NCBI RefSeq assembly: GCF_034653275.1
Contig: NZ_JAYEES010000002.1
Coordinates: 310,001 to 374,000 of the forward strand
Source: Nitrospirillum sp034653275
GTDB lineage: Bacteria; Pseudomonadota; Alphaproteobacteria; Azospirillales; Azospirillaceae
DNA length: 64,000 bases
Reading direction: 5' to 3'
Positions 39,201 to 44,192 of this stretch are shown here, piece by piece. The notes beneath the pieces are model-generated. The model saw only the letters and a program-made list of their open reading frames with translations. It did no database searches and had not been told where the DNA came from. Position numbers and translations under genes: made by a program. Positions within the stretch are counted from its first letter, which is position 1; each line of letters begins with the position of its first letter.

Positions 39201-41711
39201 AGCGGCAGCGGCGTGGTTGCCATCACCGGCAGCCTCGCGGACGTGAATGCCACCCTGGCCACCCTGGGCTATGCCACCACCGCCACGACCACCGGCACCG
39301 ACACCCTGACCATCGCGGTCAGCGATGGCGGCGGCGCGCGCATCGGCGGGGCCAAGTCCACCAGCCAGACGATCGCCATCAGCCTGACCGGCAACGACAC
39401 GCCGGTCCTGACCGTGGCGGGGGCGCAGAGCTACAGCGACACCAACGCCCACGCCATCACCGGCGTCAGCATCAGCGACACCCTGACGGGCAGCATCGTC
39501 ACCGCCACGGTGGCCGCCACCCAGGGCAACGTCGCCGCCACCGCGTCGGGCGCCGCCACCCTGGCCGGCAACGGCACGGGCAGCCTGACCGTCACCGGCA
39601 GCCTGGCGGATGTGAACGCCACCCTGGCCAGCCTGACCTATGCCACCACCGCCACGGCCACGGGCAGCGACACCATCACGGTGACCGCCAACGACGGCGG
39701 CACGGCCCGCATCGGCGGCGCCAAGTCCACCGCGCAGACCATCGCGGTCAGCCTGACCGGTAACGACACCCCCGTGGTGACCGTGCCAGGGGCGCAGAGC
39801 TATAACGACACCAACGCCCACGCCATCACCGGCATCAGCGTCAGCGACACCCTGTCGGGCAACGCCCTCACGGTCGCGCTGCTGGCCGGCAAGGGCAACG
39901 TCACGGTCACCGCCGCCGGCGGGGCGACCGTGTCCGGCAACGGCAGCGGCGTGGTTTCCATCAGCGGCAGCGTGGCCGATGTCAACGCCACCCTGGCCAG
40001 CCTGACCTATGCCACCACCGCCACGGGCACCGACACGGACGCCATCACGGTGGCGGTCAGCGACGGCGGCACCGCCCGCATCGGCGGGGTGAAATCCGCG
40101 GTACGCACCGTCGCCGTCAACCTGACGGGTAACGACACGCCGGTCCTGACCCTGCCGGGTGGCCAGAACCTGTCGGCCACCGGCAACCAGGCCATCACCG
40201 GCATCAGCGTGGCCGATACCCTGACGGGCAACGCCGTCAGCGTCACGGTGAAGGACGGCTTCGGCGGCCAGCTGGTCATGGCCGCCTCCGGTTCCGCCAC
40301 CTTGGCCGGCAATGGCACGGGCACGGTCACGGTCACCGGTAGCGTGGCCGACGTGAACGCCACCCTGGCCACCTTGAACCTGACCCCGGCCACCACCGGT
40401 AACGACATCATCACCGTGACCGTCAACGACGGCGGCACGGCCCGGGTGGGCGGCGCCAAGACGGCCAGCGGCATCATCGGCGTGACCATCAACCCGGTGG
40501 TGGTGCCGCAACCCCCCGCCACGACCACGACGACGACGACCACGACCGCCACGGCGCCGGTCACCACCACGAGCAGCACGCTGATCGTGACGCCCACAGT
40601 GGCCGCCACCAGCACCGCGACGACCACCGTGACCCTGACCCAGACCGTGGGCACGGGCAACGCCGGCGTCAGCGGCACGCCCAGCGCCGGCCTGAGCGGC
40701 AACAGCGTCATCAGCACCGTCGCCGCGACCACAACCACCAGCACCTCCACCACGACCGCCACCACCAGCATCACCACGGCGCTGGCGGCTGACAGCACCA
40801 CGACATCCAGCAGCACCCGGACGACCACCACTACCGCGACCACGGGCGGCTCCACGGCGGCGGCCACCACGACGGCCGCGACAACGCCCACCACCGCCCC
40901 GACCACCAGCGCCCCGACTGCCACCACGACGACCAGCACCACAGCCATCAGCGCCAGCACCGGCGTGGTGGCCATCACCTCCGCCACCAGCGGCACAACC
41001 ACGCTGACCCTGGCCAACCAGATCAGCAACCAGGCGGTCATCGCTGGCCAGCAGGTGACCTTCCAGCTGCCGCAGGGCACCTTCCAGAGCAGCGACCCAC
41101 AGGTGACGCTGGAGGCGCGGCAGGCCAACGGCGAGCCATTGCCGGCCTGGCTGACCTTCAACCCCGCCAATGGCACCTTCAGCGGCCAGCCGCCGGCTGG
41201 GGAGAACGGCAACGTCGCCATCACCGTCACGGCGCGCGACAGCAACGGCAACGTCGCCGAGGCCAAGTTCAACATGTCGGTGGGCCAACAGCAGAACGGC
41301 ACCGGCGGCCCCGGTGGCCAGAGCCAGCAGGGCCCGGGCAACCGCGCCCCGCAGCAGCACGCCGCCAACGATCCGGCCACGGCCGTGCCCGCCGACCTGA
41401 ACCCCGTGCAGCTGGCCGCCTATGCCGGCCGTGACGCGGCGGCACAGGATCTGGCCGCCAAGATCGCCAACGGCCCCGGCAAGGTGCCGGCGGGCAAGCT
41501 GTCGCTGACGGCGCAGCTTCAGGCCGCCGCCCAGGCGCAGAAGGCCGTCGGCTTCGGTACCGGCACCTTCGGCGCCACCCCGCACCACGGCATCGTCGAC
41601 GACGCCGTATCCCTGCTCGCCAGCTTGCTGGACGTGTTCGGCGGCGACGCCCCGCAGCACGGCCCGGCCCTTCCCGCCCATCACGCTACCACCACCACCA
41701 CGATCGCCTGA
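24255..41711 (+). CDS. Giant repeat-rich surface protein: LEPR-type N-terminus, DUF4347, autotransporter-type and Ig-like repeats
   Basis: A 5818-residue Thr/Ser/Gly/Ala-rich protein. ATG 24255 has GGTGAG 8 nt upstream; GTG 24246 is the alternative. It has no Sec signal peptide. Residues 26-35 read LEPRMMFDAA, the motif common at the start of very large secreted proteins. Order: DUF4347 at about 138-292; cadherin-like repeats to about 815; a SLREAL (CSLREA-like) segment near 835; autotransporter-associated beta repeats (GTNTY about 14 times) at about 900-3240; two related Ig-like blocks at about 3270-4310; nine 123-residue repeats at about 4313-5415; a Thr-rich linker at about 5420-5570; a dystroglycan-type cadherin domain (ending FNMSVG); and a 145-residue tail without RTX GGxGxD repeats. 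Downstream export genes follow 6 nt later. It is probably an adhesin. Confidence 0.9.
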   Translation: MPDGSRPPAKTTQARKNAPRALRLALEPRMMFDAAAAATAAAVTKTATTATVDTHADTAAHAALLDAAAKAAAATATDTSATDSGAKAATTSPVASPAAGATPDTTKTGDTAKTASAETTKVADTSTAATVTPTTTSTVHEVVIVDTSVADYQTLIAGMDPSVPVILLGEGQRTVHGIAEALSAYKNLDTVILVTEGGDGGIILGGNHVLTDGDLASRASDLAAIGASMKSGGDFLLLGCSVAATDTGKQFVDDFARYLGNDIDVAASTDRTGPASLGGDWVLEYTTGAAIDTVLPFTVAGMENIDHCLGCTAGTPSASGFATIYHNGTNIGAYTRHSGNPYILFWNPGQTNTGWNSANNIYTTSLNAFLARTDVAQCQDLPAVSGTHTSTANDNATATPFTGVSFTDSSSGATSYSIDITLDANNGTLTGTGLTSTDGTHYTLTATSTATLQTNLRALVFTPTANQVAAGSTKVTTFTLTPKDNTATGTADSTSKITVTSINDAPTLDASKSPTLTAEANTTTAAPSGAVGTLVSSLVANGTGIANVTDPDTGALLGMAITATDTTHGVWWYSTNGGTNWTNVNAGTAVSGTASLLLKADASTRLYFQVTDTSYAGTATVTFRAWDQTSGTAGSKVTTATSGGTTAFSSATDTASITITGANAAPVITNLSGDTVAWVDASTAVRLDSGTTASVSDAENDTAGWASGSLVVQRVTAGSADATANDTFSFDNSVSVSGGTVTVNGHALGFTNTGGVLTISLTASATSADVATLMHAIQYSNATPYGNATIRYALSDGSGNTTNADVTVTSSTIYVTTATDQSSGLAADGFSLREALAQSVTQTGADTVVIGDSVTGTVTLATGATLGAGDTLKYAPTTTGSLTIAVTSGNLALGGAGTLSVGSGDTLTISAAVSGTGSALTKTGAGTAVLSSTSTYTGATTISGGTLTVGSMGSTSGLTLDGGTLKSSAVISSSTAVTINSGGGTFDVTNGAVTLTGVVSGAGALDAKSTTSGNALKLSGNNTFTGGVTLDGGILDISSNTALGTGTLTVNGGKIRSTTNLTYNLANNLVLNTDLVMAGSYALTFTGTVDLGGGTRTINDQLGAGKDLTFTGVVSNGSINISSQTSGGTYANVVLSNTSNTYTNATVTAGFLKIAGAGSLGSGSVTMAGGTLLINGAATIAENIAVTASSTIQVASGNAVTLSGNITGTGNKTLTLTTGTGAGDGLTLTGTNTYAGAYSVSAGTVTASGGSAIADTSAVTVASGATLALAASETIGSLAGAGTVTLGTNTLTVNEASADDTTFSGAITGTGGLTKAGTGILELSGTNTYTGATTLSAGQITVSGGSAISDSSAVSVASGATLLLYASNETVGSLSGAGTVTLNGGTLTVGGDNTSTTFSGVLQDGGLAGGITKAGTGTLTLSGTNTYTDTTTISAGTLVASSTGALGSSTGATTVASGAALSLGSGVTIADALTIAGSGISSGGALILSTGNATLSGNLTLSAAATVTVADTSTLTVSGTVGGAFSLTRSFGNGALVLTANNSSGTTNLNIQNGTLSITDQTNLTTGTLTLNMGNTGVGGLLVTGSNVTISKNITLGASGGIISNANALTLSGNITGGVSSNASHVISLTKVGAGKLTLSGTNTYTSSTGALGATMVSAGTLSVTNATNLGSTTINGAVILNGGALEVTGSSVTLPNAIVLNANGTISATNSATLSGVISGSRNLTLNGLGTLTLSGTNTYTGTTTVSAGTLSVTDNTNISSAALTLDGGALTVTGATVTLANAVTLGSNGGTISDANALTLSGVISGAGNLTKTGAGTLALSGTNTYTGTTTVSAGTLSIAASTNLGSGGLTLDGGTLTVTGTTVTLGGNILLGTGGGTISTANTLTLSGVISGSGNLTSSGSGTLILSGTNTYTGTTTISGGSLEAASSGALGSSAGGTTIASTGTLLIDDGVTIADAVSTAGNGSLTLNTSTGSATVSGNVTLTADARVNVNGTGTLTLSGTLGGAFTLYKNIGTGTLVLSGSNSAATTNLNIATGTLSITDQTNLTTGTLTLNGGALAVTGSAVTVSKAITLASGGGTISNANAVTLSGVISSTGGLTKTGAGTLTLSGTNTYSGSTTIAAGTLALASLGSTSSLIFSGGTLASTTAFSSSTAVTVNAGGGTINVTSGAVTLTGVVSGTGALDVKSTTSGNALKLSGNNTFTGGVTLDGGILDISSNTALGTGTLTINGGKIRSTTNLTYNLANNLVLNADLVMAGSYALAFAGTVDLGAGTRTINDQLGAGKNLTFSGVVSNGSINVASQSSGGTYASLILSNTANTYTNATVTSGTLSIAGAGSLGSGSVTMAGGTLLINGAASIAKNIAVTASSAIQVASGNAATLSGVISGSTGTLTLSSGTGAGDGLTLTGTNTYAGAYSVSAGTVTASGGSAIADTSAVTVASGATLALAASETIGSLAGAGTVTLGTNTLTVNEASADDTTFSGAITGTGGLTKAGTGILELSGTNTYTGATTLNAGQITVSGGSAISDSSAVSVASGATLLLYASNETVGSLSGAGTVTLNGGTLTVGGDNTSTTFSGVLQDGGLAGGITKAGTGTLILSGTNTYTDTTTISAGTLVASSDGALGSSTGATTVASGAALSLGSGVTIADALTIAGSGISSGGALILSTGNATLSGNLTLSAAATVTVADTSTLTVSGTVSGAFSLTRSFGNGALVLTANNSGGSTNLNIQNGTLSITDQTNLTTGTLTLNMGNTGVGGLLVTGSNVTISKNITLGASGGIISNANALTLSGNITGGVSSNASHVISLTKVGAGKLTLSGTNTYTSSTGALGATMVSAGTLSVTSNTNLGSTTINGAVILNGGALEVTGSSVTLPNAIVLNANGTISATNSATLSGVVSGSRNLTLNGVGTLTLSGTNTYTGTTTVTDGTLSIAAAANLGSGALTLNGGTLTVTGSSVSLSQAVALGSNGGTISTANALTLSGVVSGSGDLTLSGGGTFTLSGTNTYTGDTTVRDATVRIAAAANLGGSTLTLNGGTLTVTGSSVSLSQNLTISVNNGTLNTDNSLTLSGVVSGFGSLFKSGIGTVTLSGNSSGYTDASYVQAGTLALTGSLGGDVNVQDGATLAGTGTIGGNLRVYGGGTLAPGIDGVNNGIGTLTVTGNVNLGGALQIQIAGVSGNNDVLSVGGNVVLNDGSGNAGTLTLSAVGGYTAALGDSFTIVNNTGSGTTDTTAFDNLDSNGRADLSGGKALITNSGGTGNDIVASVLNAAPTLTTTPATSPNFTEGGSAVSLFSGTTISTVEAGQSVHALTLTVGGLANGTSEVLTVDGSAVTLTNGTSVTTSANGYAVSVSVTGSTATVTITKVGDFSAAAAQTLVNGLTYQNSSQDPTAGSGRTVTLTSIQDNGGTANGGTDTATLTANTTVTITPVNNAPTLPSSGATSTIPATPINAASNAVTVSSILSDAGYADVDGHGISGVAITGLSGAGTWQYSTDGTNWFAVGTVSANSGLLLNSTAQLRYVPNGSTAETATLTFKAWDETTGTVSSGSTRQTADTTTNGGATAYSANNGTLSVETQGAVMTAGGSVTYVEAGTAGAIDTTITVSDSVTSTLTSATVTIGSVVAGDVLSFTNTANITGSYDSSTGVLTLTGSDTLANYQAALRSITFSSTSQDPTVGGTRTSRTVSWSVNDGIAPSAAVTSTVNITAVNDAPTLATTPTSSPVFTEGGSAVSLFSGTTISAIEAGQKISGLTLTVGGLADGTSEVLSIDGQDVALVDGTSITTTANGYGVSISVTSGTATVTITKAGGATAAATQTLVDGLTYKDTSSDPTAGGGRTVTLTQIQDNGGTANGGHDTTTLTASTTVTLHPVNQAPTLSTTPATSPNFTEGGSAVPLFSGTTISTSEASQSVHALTLTVGGVANGASEVLTVDGSAVTLTNGTSVTTSANGYAVSVSVTGSTATVTITKAGDFSAAAAQTLVNGLTYQNSSQDPTAGSGRTVTLTSIQDNGGTANGGTDTTTLTANTTVTITPVNNAPTLPGSGATSTIPATPINATSDAVSVSSVLTDAGYLDPDAHGHSGVAITGLTGSGAWQYSTDGGTNWINVGTVSTTGALLLDSTATLRYVPNGSTVETATLTFKAWDETTGTATSGSTRQTADTTTNGGTTAYSANNGTLSVAAQGATVTAGATTGYTDGGSADVIDSGITLSDSASSTLTSATVTIGNVVAGDVLAFASQNGITGSYNATTGVLTLTGTASVADYQAALRSVTFNSTSHDPTLGDTRTSRTISWSVNDGIAPSATVTSTVNITAVNDAPTLTVPGAQTITDTLAHGLSVSVADADAGTGTETVTVSAGKGNLAVTASGGASVSGTGTGSLTIAGTLADVNATLASLTYTTTATGSDSDTVTVTVNDGGNTGIGGALSDSKTIAVTLTGNAAPTISVAGTQTITDTNSHAITGVGVSDSLAGGTVSATVSDLHGNLGFTAAGSASVTGAGTGSVTITGTLADVNATLATLSYATTATATGTDTITVTVNDGGTSLIGGAKSATQTIAVTLTGNDVPSLAVPGAQSYVDQAGHAISGVAITDTLPGGTVTATVSDLHGNLSFTASGAATVTGGGTGSVTITGSLADVNATLATLSYATTLSTAGSDTITVAVNDGGTTRIGGAQSTSGTIAVAIATNDTPVLTVAGAQSYDDTNAHAITGVSISDAHNGTVTATVADLHGNLGFTAAGTATVTGGGTGNVTITGSLADVNATLATLTYTTTATATGSDTITVTVNDGGGSLIGGAKSATQTIAVALTGNDTPVLTVAGAQSYTDTNAHAITGVSVSDSLQGGTVTATVADLRGNLGFTAAGSATVTGVGTGSVTITGSLADVNATLATLTYATTATATGSDTITVTVNDGGTARIGGAKAAAQTIAINLTGNDTPVLTVTGAQSYTDTNVHAITGVSVSDSLQGGTVTAALIATQGNISVTAAGGATVSGSGSGVVAITGSLADVNATLATLGYATTATTTGTDTLTIAVSDGGGARIGGAKSTSQTIAISLTGNDTPVLTVAGAQSYSDTNAHAITGVSISDTLTGSIVTATVAATQGNVAATASGAATLAGNGTGSLTVTGSLADVNATLASLTYATTATATGSDTITVTANDGGTARIGGAKSTAQTIAVSLTGNDTPVVTVPGAQSYNDTNAHAITGISVSDTLSGNALTVALLAGKGNVTVTAAGGATVSGNGSGVVSISGSVADVNATLASLTYATTATGTDTDAITVAVSDGGTARIGGVKSAVRTVAVNLTGNDTPVLTLPGGQNLSATGNQAITGISVADTLTGNAVSVTVKDGFGGQLVMAASGSATLAGNGTGTVTVTGSVADVNATLATLNLTPATTGNDIITVTVNDGGTARVGGAKTASGIIGVTINPVVVPQPPATTTTTTTTTATAPVTTTSSTLIVTPTVAATSTATTTVTLTQTVGTGNAGVSGTPSAGLSGNSVISTVAATTTTSTSTTTATTSITTALAADSTTTSSSTRTTTTTATTGGSTAAATTTAATTPTTAPTTSAPTATTTTSTTAISASTGVVAITSATSGTTTLTLANQISNQAVIAGQQVTFQLPQGTFQSSDPQVTLEARQANGEPLPAWLTFNPANGTFSGQPPAGENGNVAITVTARDSNGNVAEAKFNMSVGQQQNGTGGPGGQSQQGPGNRAPQQHAANDPATAVPADLNPVQLAAYAGRDAAAQDLAAKIANGPGKVPAGKLSLTAQLQAAAQAQKAVGFGTGTFGATPHHGIVDDAVSLLASLLDVFGGDAPQHGPALPAHHATTTTTIA
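27180..29494 (+). repeat. Large internal duplication, copy A
   Basis: About 2.3 kb of beta-repeat coding sequence recurs at 30720-33034 with an offset of 3540 bases (3543 in the first part, a one-codon indel). In 27961-28500 against 31501-32040 I count four differences in 540 bases. The third codon positions are conserved too, so this is recent duplication or gene conversion rather than selection on protein alone. Confidence 0.9.
30720..33034 (+). repeat. Large internal duplication, copy B
   Basis: Second copy of 27180-29494. Between the copies, 29495-30719 holds more diverged repeats of the same type. Assemblies from short reads could easily collapse or expand this region, so the exact copy number in the genome is uncertain. 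Confidence 0.9.
34066..37190 (+). repeat. Two ~1.8-kb Ig-like blocks in direct repeat
   Basis: The block starting near 34066 recurs near 35872 (offset 1806). Both begin with a TTPATSPNFTEGGSAV-type segment, pass through NGTSVTTSANGYAVSVSV and the LPxSGATSTIPATPIN segment, and end with RTSRTxSWSVNDGIAPSA. The first ~500 bases are nearly identical and the second half is diverged. A third partial unit (TTPTSSPVFTEGGSAV) lies between them at about 35393-35870. Confidence 0.85.
37193..40500 (+). repeat. Nine tandem 123-residue Ig-like repeats
   Basis: The period is 369 bases, with one unit of 366. Each unit reads GNDTPVLTVAGAQSY, then TNAHAITGVSVSD, a G/A-rich strand, GSLADVNATLATLTY, and DTITVTVNDGGTARIGGAK. 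Units 4-8 are most alike; the first and last are most diverged, the pattern expected when tandem arrays expand from the middle. Confidence 0.9.
40505..40965 (+). repeat. Low-complexity Thr-rich linker
   Basis: ACC/ACG/ACA-rich sequence codes for long Thr runs broken by Ala, Ser and Val, at about residues 5418-5571 of the giant protein. It separates the repeat stalk from the C-terminal cadherin-like domain and resembles wall- or membrane-spanning stalk linkers. Confidence 0.8.
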
Positions 41712-41717
41712 GGCTCC

Positions 41718-43313
41718 ATGACGTCCTTGCCTTATTCCGCGCCGGTGCGGCGCACCCGCCCGCGTACCGTGGCGACGCCCATTGTCGCCGGAGCCTTGGT
41801 GGCCTTGCTGGCGGGGTGTTCCGTCACCCCCCGCCCCCTGACATCGGATGAGAACCAGACCCGCGCCACCGAGGCGCTGAAGCTGGTCCGTGACCGCATC
41901 GACCCCGTGACCGTCGCCGTTTCCCTGGACGAGGCCATCGCACGGGCGGTGAAGTACAACCTGGACCACCGGCTGGCGCTGATGGACCAGGCCATCGCCA
42001 ACCGTCAGATCGACGTGTCGCGCTGGGATCTGCTGCCCAAGCTGGTGGTGGACGGCGGCCTGACGGCACGCAGCAACGAACTGGCCTCGTCCTCCTACTC
42101 CATCCTGACCGGCAGGCAGTCGCTGGAGCCGTCCATCTCCAGCGATCGCCGGTCCGGCACCGCCGACCTGCAGCTGAGCTGGAGCGTCCTGGACTTCGGC
42201 ATCAGCTATTACCAGGCCCGGCAGAACGGTGACCGCGCCCTGGCCACGGCGGAAAAGCGCCGCTCGGCGGTCAACAGCATCGTGCAGCAGGTCCGCGCCG
42301 CCTATTGGCAGGCGGTGGCGGCGGAGAAGATCGGCGACCGCATCAACCCCATCCTGGCCGACGCCCGCCAGGCCCTGGAAGACACCCGCCAGGTGGAGAA
42401 GCAGCGCCTGAAGCCCATGCTGGACGTGCTGCGGGACGAGAAGGCGACCATCGACATCATCCGGCAGCTGGAGAACCTGCAGGCCGACCTGGCGCTGGCC
42501 AAGACCCAGCTGGCGGCCCTGATGGGGCTGCCGCCGGGAACGCCCTACCAGCTGGTGTTGCCGGACAACCCGACCGCCCTGCCGGAGATGAAGACCGCCA
42601 TCACCGAGCTGGAACACACGGCCCTGATCAACCGCCCGGAACTGCGCGAGCAGGCGTACAACCGCCGCATCGCCACGGACGAGGTGCACAAGGCCTTCCT
42701 GAAGCTGTTCCCCAACCTGTCCATCCAGGGCGGCCTGGACTATGACAGCAACTCCTTCCTGGTGAACCAGCGATGGGCCGAGGGCGGCCTGCGCCTGTCC
42801 TGGGGCCTGCTGAACCTGCTGTCCGGCAATGATTTCATGGGTCTGGCGGAGACGCAGCGCGACCAGGCGGAGGTGCGCAACCTGGCCCTGTCCATGGCCG
42901 TGCTGACCCAGGTGAACGTGGCCTGGCAACAGCTTGGGCGCGCGCGCACTCAGTACCTGGAGGCGTCCGAGCTGGACACCATCGAGGGTCGCATCTACGA
43001 TCAGGTGCTGGCCCAGCAGGAAAACAGCGCCGCCGGCAAGGTGGACCGCGTGCGCGCGTCCGCGTCGCGCATCGTGGCGGAACTGACCCGCGCCCGGGCG
43101 TACGCCGACATGCAGAACGCGCTGGCGTCGCTGTACGTCTCGGTGGGCATCGATCCGCTGCCGCAGTCCGTGCCCGATTATTCGCTGAAGACCCTGACCG
43201 CCGCGGTGTCCACGGTGAACCGCCGCATCGAAAGCGGCATGTTCGGCGCCGAGGCGTCGGTGTCCAACCAGACGCCGACGCTGGACGACCCCGGCAAGGC
43301 CTTGACGCAGTAA
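41718..43313 (+). CDS. TolC-family outer-membrane channel lipoprotein
   Basis: A 531-residue protein starting 6 nt after the giant gene. The N-terminus RTVATPIVAGALVALLAGC is a lipoprotein signal with Cys34 as the lipidation site. The body is TolC-like: two long helical repeats (LDEAIARAVKYNLDHRLALMDQAIANRQ, STVLDFG-type channel strands such as LQLSWSVLDFGISYYQARQNGD), LAKTQLAALMGLPPGTPY, and LNLLSGNDFMGLAETQRDQAEVRNLALSMAVLTQVNVAW. It would form the outer-membrane exit duct for the giant protein. The acidic C-terminus (TPTLDDPGKALTQ) is short. Direct linkage to its substrate gene and to the HlyD adaptors supports a dedicated exporter. Confidence 0.92.
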   Translation: MTSLPYSAPVRRTRPRTVATPIVAGALVALLAGCSVTPRPLTSDENQTRATEALKLVRDRIDPVTVAVSLDEAIARAVKYNLDHRLALMDQAIANRQIDVSRWDLLPKLVVDGGLTARSNELASSSYSILTGRQSLEPSISSDRRSGTADLQLSWSVLDFGISYYQARQNGDRALATAEKRRSAVNSIVQQVRAAYWQAVAAEKIGDRINPILADARQALEDTRQVEKQRLKPMLDVLRDEKATIDIIRQLENLQADLALAKTQLAALMGLPPGTPYQLVLPDNPTALPEMKTAITELEHTALINRPELREQAYNRRIATDEVHKAFLKLFPNLSIQGGLDYDSNSFLVNQRWAEGGLRLSWGLLNLLSGNDFMGLAETQRDQAEVRNLALSMAVLTQVNVAWQQLGRARTQYLEASELDTIEGRIYDQVLAQQENSAAGKVDRVRASASRIVAELTRARAYADMQNALASLYVSVGIDPLPQSVPDYSLKTLTAAVSTVNRRIESGMFGAEASVSNQTPTLDDPGKALTQ

Positions 43314-43339
43314 CCCTAGAGAGCGATAGCCAAAACGGT

Positions 43340-43367
43340 GCCGGGCGGGGGATCCTCCCCTCCCGGC
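43340..43367 (+). terminator. Hairpin between the TolC-like and HlyD-like genes
   Basis: GCCGGGCGGGGGA pairs with TCCCCTCCCGGC around GATCC with one bulge, 27 nt after the TolC-like stop. It is followed by two tandem copies of CCCGTCTTGTTTCG. It may be an attenuator that lowers adaptor expression relative to the giant protein, and it argues against the GTG at 43338 being the real start of the next gene. Confidence 0.45.
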
Positions 43368-43442
43368 CCGTCTTGTTTCGGCGCCCGTCTTGTTTCGACG
43401 ACCACCCGGCGCCGGCCCTTGCAACGAACAGCGAGTCCGCCC

Positions 43443-44183
43443 TTGTTCCGCCCCCGGTTCAGCCTGATCCCGTCCGTGCTTCTTCTCGGCCTGTCCGTCA
43501 CGGCCCACGGCGCCGACACCATGCCGGAGATCCGCGCCCAGTTGGTGCCCAAGCGCAGCACGGTGCTGTCGTCGCAAATCGCCGCACAGATATCTGAACT
43601 TCCCCTGCGCGAGGGCGACAGCTTCGGCGAGGGGCAAAAGCTGGTGGCTTTCGACTGCGGTATCCAGAGGGCCCGCTTGGCCAAGGCCGCCGCCCAGGAA
43701 ACCGCGACCCGCAAGACCTATGAGGTCAAGAGCAAGCTGAACACGCTGAATTCCATCGGCGTATTGGAAGTGGAGACGGCGGCGGCCGAGCACGCCATGG
43801 CCGAGGCCGAACAGCAGATGGCGCGCGAGGTCGCGGCCCATTGCGTCGTCACCGCCCCCTTCGCCGGGCGCATGGGGCCGGTGGACGTGAAACGCTTCCA
43901 ATCCGTGGCGGAAGGGCAGAAGCTGCTGGAAATCCTGGACCCGACGGAACTGGAGGCGGAGATGCTGGTGCCGTCGTCTTGGCTGAAGTGGCTGAAGCCC
44001 GGTTTCGCGCTGGAAATCGGCATCGAGGAAACCGGCCGCAAGTACCCGGCCAAGGTGGCCCGCCTGTCGCCGCGCATCGATCCCGTGTCGCAAAGCATCC
44101 GGGTCTTCGCCGTCATCGACGGCAAATTCCCGGAATTGCTGCCGGGCATGAGCGGCCGCGCCATCGTCGCGGCGCCGAACTGA
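43443..44183 (+). CDS. HlyD/RND-type periplasmic adaptor
   Basis: About 246 residues from TTG 43443, whose product begins with a signal peptide (RPRFSLIPSVLLLGLSVTAHGAD). The frame is open from 43338, but that part crosses a hairpin and lacks an ATG. Adaptor features are the split lipoyl motif (VLSSQIAAQISELPLREGDSFGEGQKLVAFDCG and VVTAPFAGRMGPVDVKRFQSVAEGQKLLEILD) around a short helical hairpin with QETATRKTYEVKSKLNTL. A barrel part follows (LVPSSWLKWLKPGF...LSPRIDPVSQSIRVFAVID). It probably bridges the inner-membrane proteins encoded next and the TolC-like channel. Start choice is uncertain. Confidence 0.82.
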   Translation: MFRPRFSLIPSVLLLGLSVTAHGADTMPEIRAQLVPKRSTVLSSQIAAQISELPLREGDSFGEGQKLVAFDCGIQRARLAKAAAQETATRKTYEVKSKLNTLNSIGVLEVETAAAEHAMAEAEQQMAREVAAHCVVTAPFAGRMGPVDVKRFQSVAEGQKLLEILDPTELEAEMLVPSSWLKWLKPGFALEIGIEETGRKYPAKVARLSPRIDPVSQSIRVFAVIDGKFPELLPGMSGRAIVAAPN

Positions 44184-44192
44184 GGGTAGGTG

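Noticed and set aside
41260..41711. Search for RTX nonapeptides or an LapG-type cleavage site at the giant protein's C-terminus
   Set aside because: No GGxGxD repeats are present and no convincing di-alanine retention module could be identified by eye, so I do not call it a classical RTX or LapA-type substrate.
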